This document shows positions 26,151 through 35,171 of a DNA stretch of 64,000 nt, one piece after another; within the stretch, counting starts at the first letter, position 1, and each line of letters begins with the position of its first letter. The notes beneath the pieces are model-generated. The model made no database searches. It saw only the letters and a program-made list of their open reading frames with translations, and was not told the origin of the DNA. This stretch comes from Acidiphilium acidophilum (GTDB lineage: Bacteria > Pseudomonadota > Alphaproteobacteria > Acetobacterales > Acetobacteraceae). A program made the position numbers and the translations under genes. The DNA lies in contig NZ_JAWXYB010000018.1 in the NCBI RefSeq assembly GCF_033842475.1, positions 248,001-312,000 on the forward strand, given 5' to 3'.

Positions 26151-27563
26151 TCAGCGCCCGGTCATGATCCGTTCGAACAATTGCTTCACGGTGGGGATGA
26201 AGCCGTTGGAATAGAACGGGTCGGTCGCGAAGCGGTAGCCGTTATGGCCGCTGAACATCAGGTTATGATCGACCGAGGCGGGGTTTTCGCCGTCATGCGC
26301 GATGTCCTGCAGGGTTTTCTGGATGCAGAAGCTCCGCGGGTCGGCTTTCTTGCCGGTCGAGAAATCGGGCTCTTCCTGCGACCAGTTGGAGAAGCGGCAA
26401 TGCGACAGGCAGCCCATGCAGTTGACCTGATCGAGACGGATGGCCTCGGAGGCTTCGGGGGTTTCGAAGATCAGGGTCGAATCCGGGGTGCGCAGGGCTT
26501 CGGTGAAGCCTTCGCGCTCCCAGCCGCGCACGCGCGCCAGATCGGGCGCGGTGAGCCATACCGGGCGTTTGCGCGGGCCGACGCCGTATTCGGCGGTGTG
26601 GGCGCCGACCGGTTCGGTGGTGTAGGCGACCTGTCGCTCGGAGCGGGCGCGCAGCCCCTGGATGAACTCGTTGTTCACCGCGCTGGAATAAAAGCCGGTG
26701 GGCGAGAAACGGTTGAGGAAAATGTCACCTTTTTTCAACGTGAGGAGTTTTTGTTTCCAGACCTCGCTGATCGGGCTTTCGCGGGTCAGCAGCGGGCGGG
26801 TGCCGAACTGGAAGGCGATCGGGCCGACATCGGGGTTGTCGAGCCAGTCCTCCCATTCCTCCAGCCACCAGACGCCGCCGGCCATGATGATCGGCGTGGC
26901 ATCGAGCCCGAATTCGCGCATCTGCTTGCGCAGCGCGATGACGCGGGGCAGCGGGTTTTCCGGGCGGGTCGGATCTTCGGAGTTGGAGAGGCCGTTATGG
27001 CCGCCGGCGAGCCAGGGGTCTTCATAGACCACGCCGCCCATCAGGTCGGCGGCCTTGTGGTAGGCGCGGCGCCAGAGGGCGTTGAAGGCGCGGGCGGAAG
27101 AGACGATCGGGTAGTAATGGACGTTGAAGCGCGCGGCGATTTCGGAGAGCTTGTAGGGCATGCCGGCACCACAGGTGATGCCGTTGATCAGCCCCTTGGC
27201 CCCTTCGAGAATGCCGTTGATCACCCGTTCGGCCCCGCCCATTTCCCAAAGGATATTGGCGTGGATCCGGCCCTGGCCGCCGGATTCCTCGTGGGCGCGC
27301 TGCGCCTGGGCGATGCCGCCGTCGATCGCGTAGGCGACGAGTTCCTCATGGCGGGCGCGGCGGGTGCTGCCGTGATAGAGCTGCGGAATGGCCCGGCCGT
27401 TCTCATCATACGCATCGGCGTTGACCGCGCTGAACGTGCCGACGCCGCCGGACGCCGCCCATTGACCGGCGGACAGCCCGTTGGAAATCGCGACGCCCTT
27501 GCCGCCCTCGACCAGCGGCAGGACATCGATTCCGCCCATACGGATCGGGTTGATCGTTTTCAT
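26151..27563 (-). CDS. Nitronate monooxygenase-family flavoprotein with C-terminal Cys cluster
   Basis: A 470-residue FMN-dependent TIM-barrel protein of the nitronate monooxygenase/YrpB family, whose better-known members oxidise alkyl nitronates. Barrel features include GKGVAISNGLSAGQWAASGG near the start, ITCGAGMPYKLSEIA, VHYYPIVSSARAF, PIIMAGGVWW and GPIAFQFGTRPLLT for the flavin phosphate. It is over 100 residues longer than classic family members. The extra C-terminal part has Cys382, Cys385 and Cys389 (NCMGCLSHCRFSNW) and Cys413, which could bind metal or an Fe-S cluster. ATG 27563 is the chosen start; the region up to 27701 looks non-coding. Substrate unknown. Confidence 0.82.
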   Translation of the reverse strand: MKTINPIRMGGIDVLPLVEGGKGVAISNGLSAGQWAASGGVGTFSAVNADAYDENGRAIPQLYHGSTRRARHEELVAYAIDGGIAQAQRAHEESGGQGRIHANILWEMGGAERVINGILEGAKGLINGITCGAGMPYKLSEIAARFNVHYYPIVSSARAFNALWRRAYHKAADLMGGVVYEDPWLAGGHNGLSNSEDPTRPENPLPRVIALRKQMREFGLDATPIIMAGGVWWLEEWEDWLDNPDVGPIAFQFGTRPLLTRESPISEVWKQKLLTLKKGDIFLNRFSPTGFYSSAVNNEFIQGLRARSERQVAYTTEPVGAHTAEYGVGPRKRPVWLTAPDLARVRGWEREGFTEALRTPDSTLIFETPEASEAIRLDQVNCMGCLSHCRFSNWSQEEPDFSTGKKADPRSFCIQKTLQDIAHDGENPASVDHNLMFSGHNGYRFATDPFYSNGFIPTVKQLFERIMTGR

Positions 27564-27840
27564 GCTCGGGGCAACCTGTTCATCGCGCTGCGAAATATCC
27601 TGAAGTTTCAGACGGTTTGTAGCGGTACGCACGGAAAGTGGCCAATGCGGCACCACGTGGCCCCGTGGCCCGTGATACCGGATGCAGCCCGCGATACTCA
27701 CGATCGGGGTTGCCGCATCTGATCAGATATGGGGTGCCGCGACATTGCATCACCTGCGTCCCTCTCACATCCTTTACGGCGTTTTAGCACGATCTGGAGG
27801 CGTCAAACAGCGCCGATCGCAGGGTCGATAGGGGATTTCG

Positions 27841-28557
27841 TCACGATTTGTCCATACCGGGCGCCGCGCGATACCGCTGCCAGCCCGCGCGCCGCAGGTC
27901 GCAGGCCGGGCAGGCGCCGCAGCCATAGCCCCAGTCATGCAGGGTCGTGCGGGTGCCTTTGTAGCAACTATGGCTGCCGACCCGGATGATCTCGATCAGA
28001 GCGCCGCCGCCGAGGGTTTCGGCCAGATGCCAGGTGGCGGCCTTGTCGCGATACATCAGCGGGGTGTCGATGGTGATCGACCGGTCGAGCCCGAGGCCGA
28101 GCGCGGTCTGCATCGCGCCCATGGTATCGGACCGGCAGTCGGGGTAGCCGGAATAATCGGTCTCGCACATGCCGCCGACCAGCACACCGAGGTCGCGCCG
28201 GTAGGCCAGCGCGGCGGCATAGGTGAGAAACAGCAGGTTGCGGCCCGGAACGAACGTGTTGGGCAACCCGGCCTCTGTGGTGGCAATCTCGATATCCGCC
28301 GTCATCGCCGTCGCACCCAGCGCGGCAAGGGCGGGTTCGATATCGAGCATGTGGTCGGGACCGAGCTCGCAATTCCAGGATTTGAGTCCTGAAATGCCGT
28401 CCCGAAGCGGGATGCGGCATTCGAGTTCCACGGCGTGGCGCTGGCCGTAGAAGAACCCGATGGTCTCGACCCGGTCGTAGCGGTCGAGCGCGTAGGCGAG
28501 GCAGGTGGCGCTGTCCTGCCCGCCGGAGAACAATACCAGGGCGGCCTGATGGGTCAT
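27841..28557 (-). CDS. queC: 7-cyano-7-deazaguanine synthase QueC
   Basis: QueC converts 7-carboxy-7-deazaguanine to preQ0 using ATP and ammonia, a step in queuosine tRNA modification. The 238-residue product has the PP-loop [18 protein letters not shown] at residues 8-25, [29 protein letters not shown], and a C-terminal zinc site formed by SHSCYKG and [13 protein letters not shown]. Length is normal for QueC. ATG 28557 is used; a start at 28593 adds only a non-conserved leader. No other queuosine genes are nearby. Confidence 0.95.
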   Translation of the reverse strand: MTHQAALVLFSGGQDSATCLAYALDRYDRVETIGFFYGQRHAVELECRIPLRDGISGLKSWNCELGPDHMLDIEPALAALGATAMTADIEIATTEAGLPNTFVPGRNLLFLTYAAALAYRRDLGVLVGGMCETDYSGYPDCRSDTMGAMQTALGLGLDRSITIDTPLMYRDKAATWHLAETLGGGALIEIIRVGSHSCYKGTRTTLHDWGYGCGACPACDLRRAGWQRYRAAPGMDKS

Positions 28558-28615
28558 CGTCTCCCATCTGCCGTGCCTGCCCGCCGAGAGCAAGCCTCGG
28601 CGGGGGAGCGCGGGC

Positions 28616-29470
28616 TCAGACCTTGATGTGTTCGGCTGCGAATTGCGCGAGCACGAGACCGATCGCGGGGATGCGGCCGGAATTGGCGATGAACATGTCG
28701 CGGTAGCGCATTTTCAGCTGGTAGGGCACGCGGCCGATTTCGAGCACCTCGTCCTTGCCGCCGAACCAGACGTTCGAACGGATATAGAAGGCTTTGCCCG
28801 CGCCCATATCGCCGATGCACATGACCACCGGTTCCAGTTTCTGGTCGGCTTTTTCGGCGCTCAGATGGCCGAGATCCTTCGCGATCTGCATCGCGACGAT
28901 TTCGGCTTCCTGATGCCCGATCGCGCCGAGTTTCGGCACCGTGACCGCCGCGCAGTCGCCGGCGGCGAAGACGTTGGGGTATTTCGGGTTGCGCATCAGC
29001 AGGTCGGTGATGATGAAGCCCTGATCGTCGGAAATCGGCAGGCCCTTGAGGAAATCATGGGCGACCCAGTCGGGCAGAAGGATTTTCAGCTCGGCATCGA
29101 TGGTTTCGCCATTGGCGAATTCGATGGTGGTGGCGGTGAGTTTTTTGATGTCCTGAACATTGTTCTTGTATTTCATGCCCATGCCGCCGGCGAGCCCGAG
29201 GAATTTTTTCACAATCTCCAGGCCGGCATCCTCGGCGATGGTCTCGCCGGGGGTGAAGATGGTGATCTGCTCGGGGCCACCGGTTTTCTGTTCGCCCATC
29301 CACGTCGCCATCGACATCGCAAGTTCGAGCGGCGGGCCTTCGCAGGCGGCGAGGGCGTTGGGGATCGAGCCGCCCGGATAGGGCGCGAGGCCGTCCGCGC
29401 CGTTGCCCTGATGGAATCGCGCCGACCCGATCGCGACCGGGCCGCCCTTGTAGCCGCCGTCATAAAGGTA
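28616..29470 (-). pseudogene. Flavin oxidoreductase (SQR/NDH-2-like), C-terminal fragment cut off by IS
   Basis: This fragment and 30500-30963 are one gene split by the IS at 29471-30499. Deleting the IS and one copy of the 8-bp duplication TAAAGGTA rejoins them in frame as KYLYDGGYKGGPV, giving a 436-residue FAD/NAD-binding oxidoreductase of the sulfide:quinone oxidoreductase/type II NADH dehydrogenase group. This half carries the second nucleotide-binding region and the FAD motif VFAAGDCAAVTVPKLGAIG, then a C-terminal membrane-contact part ([16 protein letters not shown]). Such enzymes pass electrons from sulfide or NADH to quinone. Disrupted as it stands; the natural electron donor is uncertain. 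Confidence 0.9.
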
Positions 29471-30499
29471 CCTGCTTACCCATAAACCTCCGCCAGTTTC
29501 AGCAGTCTGTATGGCATTGGCGGGGCGTGGACGACGGCGTATCCGAGCCTTGGGATCATGCTGGCGAGATCGTATCGGCGATTATAGCGGTACTCGAATT
29601 CGGCGAGATATCGCGGCGTGTGTTTGCTGCTGATGGCCCGGTAGGTGCCGACGATCGCGGACTTGATGTTCCCAAGGGTTGTGTTGACCCATCGGAACAC
29701 CGGGTGACGCGCGGCTTCGGCACCGCCTCCGGTGACGATTGCCTGATGCGCACACCCGGCGTCGGTGACCCGATGAAAGCAGGCCAACCCGTCACTGACC
29801 ACATTGCAGGCGGGATCGAGACTGCGCAACGCGAAACGCGAAATCTCCTGGCCGGTGAACCCCGCGACCCGGCGCAGTTTCAACTGGACCGCCTTGCCGT
29901 CTTCGGTCGTCTCGACCGCCGCGACAAACGGGGTTTTGCCTGGCGCGCCGCGTCCTCGCTTACCACCGGAGCGCTGACCGCCGAGAACCGCGTCGTCGAT
30001 CTCGATCCGCCCTTTCAGACGTTTGCGTCCGTCACGCTCCATCATCGCCTGCTGCAGCTTGTGCTTGAGCATCCACGCCGTCGTCTGGCGGACACCGAGG
30101 CGTCGGCCGAGCTCGATCGAGGAGATCCCCTGTTTGCTCTGCGTCATGTGGTACATCGCCCGGAACCACGTACGCAGCGGCAATTTCGTCGCAGCGAAGA
30201 TCGTTCCCGCGGTCGGCGAGGTCTGCCGACGGCAGCGCGTGCATTGAAACAGCCCCCGCGATGTGTGGATGCTGTGCGACGTCCCACCGCAGACCGGACA
30301 GGAAAAGCCGTTCGGCCACCGCAGCTTGATCACCACCGCCCGGCATTGCTCCTCCGTGCCGTAAAGCCCGTCGAATTCAGCCTCGCTCAGCCCTTTCTGA
30401 AATTGCACAGCGTTGCGCGCCATCGAAACCTCCAGATCATATCGCTATGTTCCCGTTTCGTACCGCAGAGAAATCGGCGGATCAAGATGGGTAAGCAGG
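29471..30499 (-). mobile_element. IS1595-family insertion sequence, intact, with 8-bp target duplication
   Basis: The element is 1029 bp. Its ends are 24-bp inverted repeats (29471-29494 and 30476-30499; 19 of 24 positions match, the outer 13 perfectly). The 8-bp sequence TAAAGGTA lies directly outside both ends (29463-29470 and 30500-30507), the duplication size known for IS1595-type elements. It carries one transposase gene and interrupts a flavin oxidoreductase gene. Confidence 0.95.
29476..30423 (-). CDS. IS1595-family transposase
   Basis: A 315-residue transposase of the IS1595 (ISXO2-like) type. An N-terminal zinc ribbon (CPVCGG and CTRCRRQ at about residues 42-65) is followed by a helix-turn-helix-like stretch (ELGRRLGVRQTTAWMLKHKL) and the catalytic domain, with the first Asp in GRIEIDDAVLGGQRSGGK, the second in VVSDGLACFHRV, and a C-terminal FRWVNTTLGNIKSAIVGTY that supplies the third metal ligand. 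The reading frame is complete, so the element may still be active. Confidence 0.93.
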   Translation of the reverse strand: MARNAVQFQKGLSEAEFDGLYGTEEQCRAVVIKLRWPNGFSCPVCGGTSHSIHTSRGLFQCTRCRRQTSPTAGTIFAATKLPLRTWFRAMYHMTQSKQGISSIELGRRLGVRQTTAWMLKHKLQQAMMERDGRKRLKGRIEIDDAVLGGQRSGGKRGRGAPGKTPFVAAVETTEDGKAVQLKLRRVAGFTGQEISRFALRSLDPACNVVSDGLACFHRVTDAGCAHQAIVTGGGAEAARHPVFRWVNTTLGNIKSAIVGTYRAISSKHTPRYLAEFEYRYNRRYDLASMIPRLGYAVVHAPPMPYRLLKLAEVYG

Positions 30500-30963
30500 T
30501 AAAGGTATTTGCGGAGTTTTTCACCGTGATAGAGGTCGCTGACGGTGTGGCCGTATTCGGCGAAACCCTCGATCCGGTCGAACGAGAGGCGGTTGCCGAG
30601 CGCGATGACCAGATAATCGTAGGTCAGCGTTTCGGTCTCTTCGCCGGAGCGCTCATTGGGCACGAAGGTGACCGATTTCGCATCGACGTCGATCGCGCCG
30701 ATCTCCGCCTGAATGAACGTGACGTCGGATTTCTTCAGGATCGGGCGGATCGGAACGATCTGGTGGTCCGCCGGGTTGCGGTTGGCGAACACGTCGGCGG
30801 GAATGTTCGGGATGAACAACAGATAGTCGCGCCGGTCGATCAGGGTGATCCGGACCGCATCGCCGCAGAGGCGTCGAACATCCTGCGCCGCCGCGAGGCC
30901 AGCGAAATTACCGCCGAGGACGAGGATATGCGGCTGGCCCTGGTGCGTGTCGTGATCCGGCAT
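30500..30963 (-). pseudogene. Flavin oxidoreductase (SQR/NDH-2-like), N-terminal fragment
   Basis: This is the start of the gene whose remainder lies at 28616-29470. It begins at ATG 30963 after an AGGAG ribosome site and shows the FAD dinucleotide motif HILVLGGNFAGLAAAQDVR, LIDRRDYLLFIPNIPADVF and the YDYLVIALGNRLSF strand typical of pyridine-nucleotide-disulfide oxidoreductases. Translation now runs into the IS and stops at 30445 after about 15 foreign residues. An inverted repeat (31042-31048 and 31067-31073) in the upstream AT-rich region may be an operator. Confidence 0.9.
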
Positions 30964-31150
30964 GGGTGATCTCCTATTTGATACGCTCCTCAATTGGGCG
31001 GTGCGGGCCGGTAGATCAATTCGTTTCACGACGATGATATAATGATTAGCTTAAATGTCGCTTTTGTAATCATGATGTCGTGATCCGGCCCGGACCGCGC
31101 CCCCTTGATCGATCGGGCAGGCGGTGCGATTCGGGGCTATGGAGTGGGGT

Positions 31151-31927
31151 ATGGATCTGAGTTTCAGCGAAGCCGAGATCGCCCGCTATTCGCGCCATAT
31201 ATTGTTGCGCGAGGTGGGCGGGACCGGGCAGGCGAAGTTGCGCGCGGCTTCGGCATTGATCGTCGGGGCGGGCGGGCTCGGCAGCCCGGCGGCGCTGTAT
31301 CTCGCGGCGGCGGGGATCGGGCGGATTTCGATCATCGATCACGATACGCTGGAGCTTTCCAACCTGCAGCGCCAGATCGCACATTCGATGGCCTCGATCG
31401 GCCAGGGCAAGGCCGCAAGCGCGGCGGGGGCGATGCGCGGGATCAATCCCGAGATCGATGTCACACCGATCGCCGGGCGCATCGGGGCGGATAACGTGGC
31501 GGATCTGGTGGGCGGGCATGACATCGTGCTCGACGGCACCGATAATTTCGCAACCCGGTTTCTCGTGGCGGATGCCTGCGTGCGGGCGCGGGTGACGCTG
31601 GTTTCCGCGGCGGTGCTGCGGTTCGAGGGCCAGATTTCGACGTTCAAGCCGCATGCGGGGCCGGACTGCCCGTGCTACCGGTGCCTCTATCCCGAGCCGC
31701 CGCCCGAGGGGATGGTGCCGAGCTGTTCGGAAGCCGGGGTGCTCGGGCCGGTGACCGGGGTGATGGGCTGCCTGCAGGCGAGCGAGGCGATCAAGGAAAT
31801 CCTCGGCATCGGCGTGTCGCTCGCCGGGCGGCTGCTGTTGTGGGATGCGCTGGATATGCGGTTCCGGATGATCGGGGTGCCGCGCGAACCCGGCTGCGCG
31901 GTCTGCGGCGGGCAGGCAACACCATGA
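31151..31927 (+). CDS. moeB: ThiF/MoeB-family adenylyltransferase
   Basis: A 258-residue E1-like enzyme that adenylates the C-terminal Gly of a sulfur-carrier protein such as MoaD or ThiS. Seen are RYSRHILLREVGGTGQAKL, the ATP-binding ALIVGAGGLGSPAALYLA, DTLELSNLQRQIAHS, the VLDGTDNFATRFLVAD strand and zinc cysteines in CPCYRCLYP and GCAVCGG. MoeB (molybdopterin) is favoured because a Mo enzyme occurs in the window, but ThiF (thiamine) cannot be excluded. ATG 31151 is used, preceded by GGAG at 31141. Its TGA overlaps the next ATG. Confidence 0.85.
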   Translation: MDLSFSEAEIARYSRHILLREVGGTGQAKLRAASALIVGAGGLGSPAALYLAAAGIGRISIIDHDTLELSNLQRQIAHSMASIGQGKAASAAGAMRGINPEIDVTPIAGRIGADNVADLVGGHDIVLDGTDNFATRFLVADACVRARVTLVSAAVLRFEGQISTFKPHAGPDCPCYRCLYPEPPPEGMVPSCSEAGVLGPVTGVMGCLQASEAIKEILGIGVSLAGRLLLWDALDMRFRMIGVPREPGCAVCGGQATP

Positions 31928-32448
31928 AATGGCAGCGCGCCGCCGGGCTGATGCTGCTCGCCTTGATGCTGGGCGGGTGGCACGCGGTCAATCCCGGCAC
32001 CGGGCCGGGACCGGGCAAGGGCAGCGCCACCGGCTGGCCGGTGCCGCGCTTTGCCAGCCTGCGCTCGAACGAGATCTATATGCGGGCGGGGCCGGGGTTT
32101 CAGTATCCGATCATCTGGGTCTACCACCGGTTCGACCTGCCGGTGGAAATCACCGGCGAATTCAACGTGTGGCGCCATGTTCTGGCGCCGGATGGCGGGG
32201 TGGGCTGGGTGCACGAGGCGTTGCTGCACGCGGTGCGCAGCTTCATCGTGATCGGCGGGCGGCACACCATGCGCGCCGCCCCGCGCGCGGATGCCGCACC
32301 GGTCGCCTATCTCGATAAAGGTGTGATCGGGCTGATCACGTCATGCCGGCAGGATGCAAGCTGGTGCGCGGTGGAGGCCGGCCACCGGCATGGCTGGCTG
32401 CGCCGGGCGGATTTCTGGGGCAGCTTCCCCGGTGAGGCGATCAAATAA
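31924..32448 (+). CDS. Exported SH3-domain protein
   Basis: A 174-residue protein with an N-terminal hydrophobic signal (AAGLMLLALMLGGWHAV) and two SH3-like units: FASLRSNEIYMRAGPGFQYP continuing to GGVGWVHEALL, and RHTMRAAPRADAAPVAYLDK continuing to CAVEAGHRHGWLRRADFWG. Such SH3b modules bind peptidoglycan or proteins outside the cytoplasm. This matches the alphaproteobacterial SH3-domain family of unknown role. The ATG overlaps the moeB stop (ATGA), so it is translationally coupled, although no functional tie to sulfur-carrier activation is known. Confidence 0.82.
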   Translation: MKWQRAAGLMLLALMLGGWHAVNPGTGPGPGKGSATGWPVPRFASLRSNEIYMRAGPGFQYPIIWVYHRFDLPVEITGEFNVWRHVLAPDGGVGWVHEALLHAVRSFIVIGGRHTMRAAPRADAAPVAYLDKGVIGLITSCRQDASWCAVEAGHRHGWLRRADFWGSFPGEAIK

Positions 32449-32564
32449 GCGCGCCGAAATAAACGGAGTTTTCCACAGATATCTCGACTCCAGGCCACAA
32501 CAATATATTGAGTGCCGCAGGCAAATGCCCTACTCTATATTGTATCAACCATGAGGACATGGCC

Positions 32565-33122
32565 ATGGAATGGACAGACGACGCAATCATCCGGCTCCGC
32601 AATCTATGGGATGAGGGCCTGTCCACCGCCGAGATCGGGCGGCGGCTGAGCATCTCGAAGAATTCGGTGGTCGGCAAGGCCCACCGGCTGGAACTGCCGG
32701 CCCGACCCTCGCCGATCCGGCGCGATCCGGCGGCGGCTGCGGTGCGGGAACCCGCGCCGCGCCGGGTTTCCGGCCCCACCCTGCCGTCTCTCGCCGCCCC
32801 GGCGGAACCGGAAGCGCCGCGCGTGGTCGCCCGGGCAATGCCGCCGGTTTCAGCCGAGGCGCCATCGGATCGGGCGCCGGTGCCGCGCCCCTCGACCCCG
32901 GCGATGCGCCCGATGCTCGCCGCTGTAAGCGGAAACACAAGCGGGCCGCAACCCGTCCGGCTTGCGCCGCGCACACCTTCGTGCTGCTGGCCGATCGGCG
33001 AGCCGGGCACCCCGAATTTCCGCTTCTGCGGCGATCCGGCCCTGGCCAACAAACCTTATTGCGGCCCCCATGCCGAAATCGCCTATGTGCGGGTTCGCGA
33101 CCGGCGTGAGGATGTCGCCTGA
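32565..33122 (+). CDS. gcrA: GcrA cell-cycle regulator
   Basis: GcrA is an alphaproteobacterial transcription factor that binds sigma70 holoenzyme and acts at CcrM-methylated GANTC sites. The 185-residue protein has the N-terminal helix-turn-helix WTDDAIIRLRNLWDEGLSTA and IGRRLSISKNSVVGKAHRL over residues 3-45, a long Pro/Ala-rich linker, and the C-terminal SCCWPIGEPGTPNFRFCGD with KPYCGPHAEIAYV, a Cys/His-rich sigma-contacting part. A GAGGA string lies upstream of ATG 32565; ATG 32559 is an alternative. Confidence 0.93.
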   Translation: MEWTDDAIIRLRNLWDEGLSTAEIGRRLSISKNSVVGKAHRLELPARPSPIRRDPAAAAVREPAPRRVSGPTLPSLAAPAEPEAPRVVARAMPPVSAEAPSDRAPVPRPSTPAMRPMLAAVSGNTSGPQPVRLAPRTPSCCWPIGEPGTPNFRFCGDPALANKPYCGPHAEIAYVRVRDRREDVA

Positions 33123-33339
33123 TCGGCCCGGCGCGCGGCATGAGCCCTTGTTGCCTGTTGCGCAAGGGCTACAACCCAGGCTCGTGATCCGCTGGCCCGC
33201 CTGATCGGGCCATTGCTACTTGCATGCGGGCGGTGCATCCCCCACAACATGGCGGCGTCCACGAATTTGTGAGGCGCGGAAGCCTGCTGCGGGGGTGCCG
33301 TGGCCCGGCGCCGGTGACCGACAGGAGATGCGTGCGTCC

Positions 33340-34011
33340 ATGAGCGATACTTTCAAGACAGGTCGGGCCGACCCGCTCGCCGCGAGCAGCCTCGATGCCG
33401 ATGCGGTGCGCGCGGCGTATCGCCGCTGGGCGGGCGTTTACGACAATGTGTTCGGCGCGATTTCCGGACCGGCGCGCCGGGCGGCAGTGGCGGCGGTCAA
33501 TCGCGCGCCGGGGCTAAATGTGCTGGAGGTCGGCGTCGGCACCGGTCTCGCTCTGCCGCTCTACCGCAGCGAGAAGCGGATTACCGGGATCGATCTCTCG
33601 GCCGAAATGCTCGACCGCGCCCGTATCCGGGTGCGCGAGCAAAGTCTTTCCAATGTCGATCACCTGCTCGAACTCGACGCCGAGGATACCGGGTTCGAGG
33701 CTGACCGGTTCGATATCGCGGTGGCGATGTTCGTCGCCTCGGTGGTGCCGCATCCGCGCAAACTGGCCGATGAGCTGCGTCGTGTGGTTCGTCCGGGCGG
33801 CACCATCCTGTTCGTCAATCATTTCGCTGCCGATGGCGGGCCGGTCTGGTGGGTCGAGCGGGCGATGGCGCCGGCCTCGCGCGCGCTGGGCTGGCATCCC
33901 GATTTCACGATCGACCGGCTGATCGCGCCGGACGACGCGACGGCGCTGGTGACGACGAAAATGCGGCCATTCGGTCTGTTCCGGCTGGTTTCGATGGTCA
34001 ATCCCGCCTGA
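33340..34011 (+). CDS. pmtA: PmtA-like phospholipid N-methyltransferase
   Basis: A 223-residue SAM-dependent methyltransferase. It has AYRRWAGVYDNVFGAISGPA at about residues 22-41, which is characteristic of Rhodobacter-type phosphatidylethanolamine N-methyltransferase, then motif I LNVLEVGVGTGLALPLY, GIDLSAEMLDRARIRV and the post-motif VVRPGGTILFVNHF. It would methylate phosphatidylethanolamine toward phosphatidylcholine at the membrane face. ATG 33340 is chosen because ACAGGAG lies at 33321-33327; ATG 33328 is too close to that site. It is a single gene ahead of the oxidase cluster. Confidence 0.82.
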   Translation: MSDTFKTGRADPLAASSLDADAVRAAYRRWAGVYDNVFGAISGPARRAAVAAVNRAPGLNVLEVGVGTGLALPLYRSEKRITGIDLSAEMLDRARIRVREQSLSNVDHLLELDAEDTGFEADRFDIAVAMFVASVVPHPRKLADELRRVVRPGGTILFVNHFAADGGPVWWVERAMAPASRALGWHPDFTIDRLIAPDDATALVTTKMRPFGLFRLVSMVNPA

Positions 34012-34193
34012 ATCGTGAGATCGATCACCTTTTTCGGTCAGACCTTGATCCACACGGAACAGTGAGATATCACCAACATTGAATACGGGTGAAGTTCACG
34101 TAATCGCTTCGTCCGTTTCAAGGAAACCGACCCAATAAGATGACCCATTTGGCTGCGGCCCCGTAGCCTGAAGCAACGGAACTGGCGGGATTG

Positions 34194-35132
34194 ATGAAGC
34201 GTTCTAACCGATATCTGCTCCTGGCGCTCGGCACTGCACTTGCGGGTGCCGTGCTCGTTCATCCGGCTCTCGCCGCGACATTTCCCAAGAACAGCGCAGG
34301 ATTTCCGATCCATGCGCCGAAGCCCTGGGAATGGTGGTTCCAGCCGGCGGCCAGCCCGATCCAGAAAAGCATCAACTGGATGATGCAGTTCGTGCTGTGG
34401 ATCATGTTCGGCGTCGTGCTGCTGGTCGCCGGGTTGCTCGGCTATATTATGGTGCGGTTCAACGCCAAGCGAAACCCGGTTCCTTCGACCACGACACACA
34501 ATACCTTGATCGAAGTGCTGTGGACCGTGGTGCCAGCCTTGTTGCTGGTGGTGATTTTCGTCCCCTCGCTCAACATGATCTATCAGCAGTCGGACTACAA
34601 AAACCCTTACATGACAGTGCGGGTGACCGGACATCAATGGTATTGGGAATACAAGTATATGCAGGCGAAATCGGTCGATTTCACCTCCTATGCGATTCCG
34701 CCGAACCAGCTCAAGCCGGGTCAGATCAAGCAATTGTCGGTCGATCATCCGCTCGTCGTGCCGGCGAACAAAAAGATCGTGTTCCAGATCACCAGCGGCG
34801 ACGTGCTGCACTCCTTTTTCATTCCCTCGCTCGGCGTGCAGCGTTACGCGATTCCCGGCCAGTACTGGCATCAATGGACCAAGATCGACGCGCCGGGGAT
34901 TTATTACGGCGAGTGCAACCAGATCTGCGGCATGAACCATGACGACATGCCGATCGAGATCGTGGCCCTGCCGATGGCGCAGTTCCAGTCATGGCTGGCG
35001 GAAGCGAAAAAAGACGCGGCGCAGGGCGACGTGCCGCCGATCCACAAATACGAGGTCATGGCCGAAGCCGCCGCTGCCAAGGATGCCAGCGCGGATCGCC
35101 CGGGCATCGCCCTCGCCAGCGCAGGAAACTAA
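34194..35132 (+). CDS. ctaC: Cytochrome c oxidase subunit II
   Basis: Subunit II of aa3-type cytochrome c oxidase takes electrons from cytochrome c through the CuA centre. The 312-residue protein has a signal sequence, two membrane helices (IQKSINWMMQFVLWIMFG and IEVLWTVVPALLLVVIFV), the GHQWYWEYKY aromatic patch and the CuA ligands in GDVLHSFFIPSLG and YGECNQICGMNHDDMP (C-x3-C-x3-H-x2-M). The presence of CuA marks a cytochrome c rather than quinol oxidase. ATG 34194 is used. First gene of the oxidase operon. Confidence 0.95.
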   Translation: MKRSNRYLLLALGTALAGAVLVHPALAATFPKNSAGFPIHAPKPWEWWFQPAASPIQKSINWMMQFVLWIMFGVVLLVAGLLGYIMVRFNAKRNPVPSTTTHNTLIEVLWTVVPALLLVVIFVPSLNMIYQQSDYKNPYMTVRVTGHQWYWEYKYMQAKSVDFTSYAIPPNQLKPGQIKQLSVDHPLVVPANKKIVFQITSGDVLHSFFIPSLGVQRYAIPGQYWHQWTKIDAPGIYYGECNQICGMNHDDMPIEIVALPMAQFQSWLAEAKKDAAQGDVPPIHKYEVMAEAAAAKDASADRPGIALASAGN

Positions 35133-35171
35133 ACGAAACGTTCATTCTTTCCAGGTAAACCACTGGGGTTC

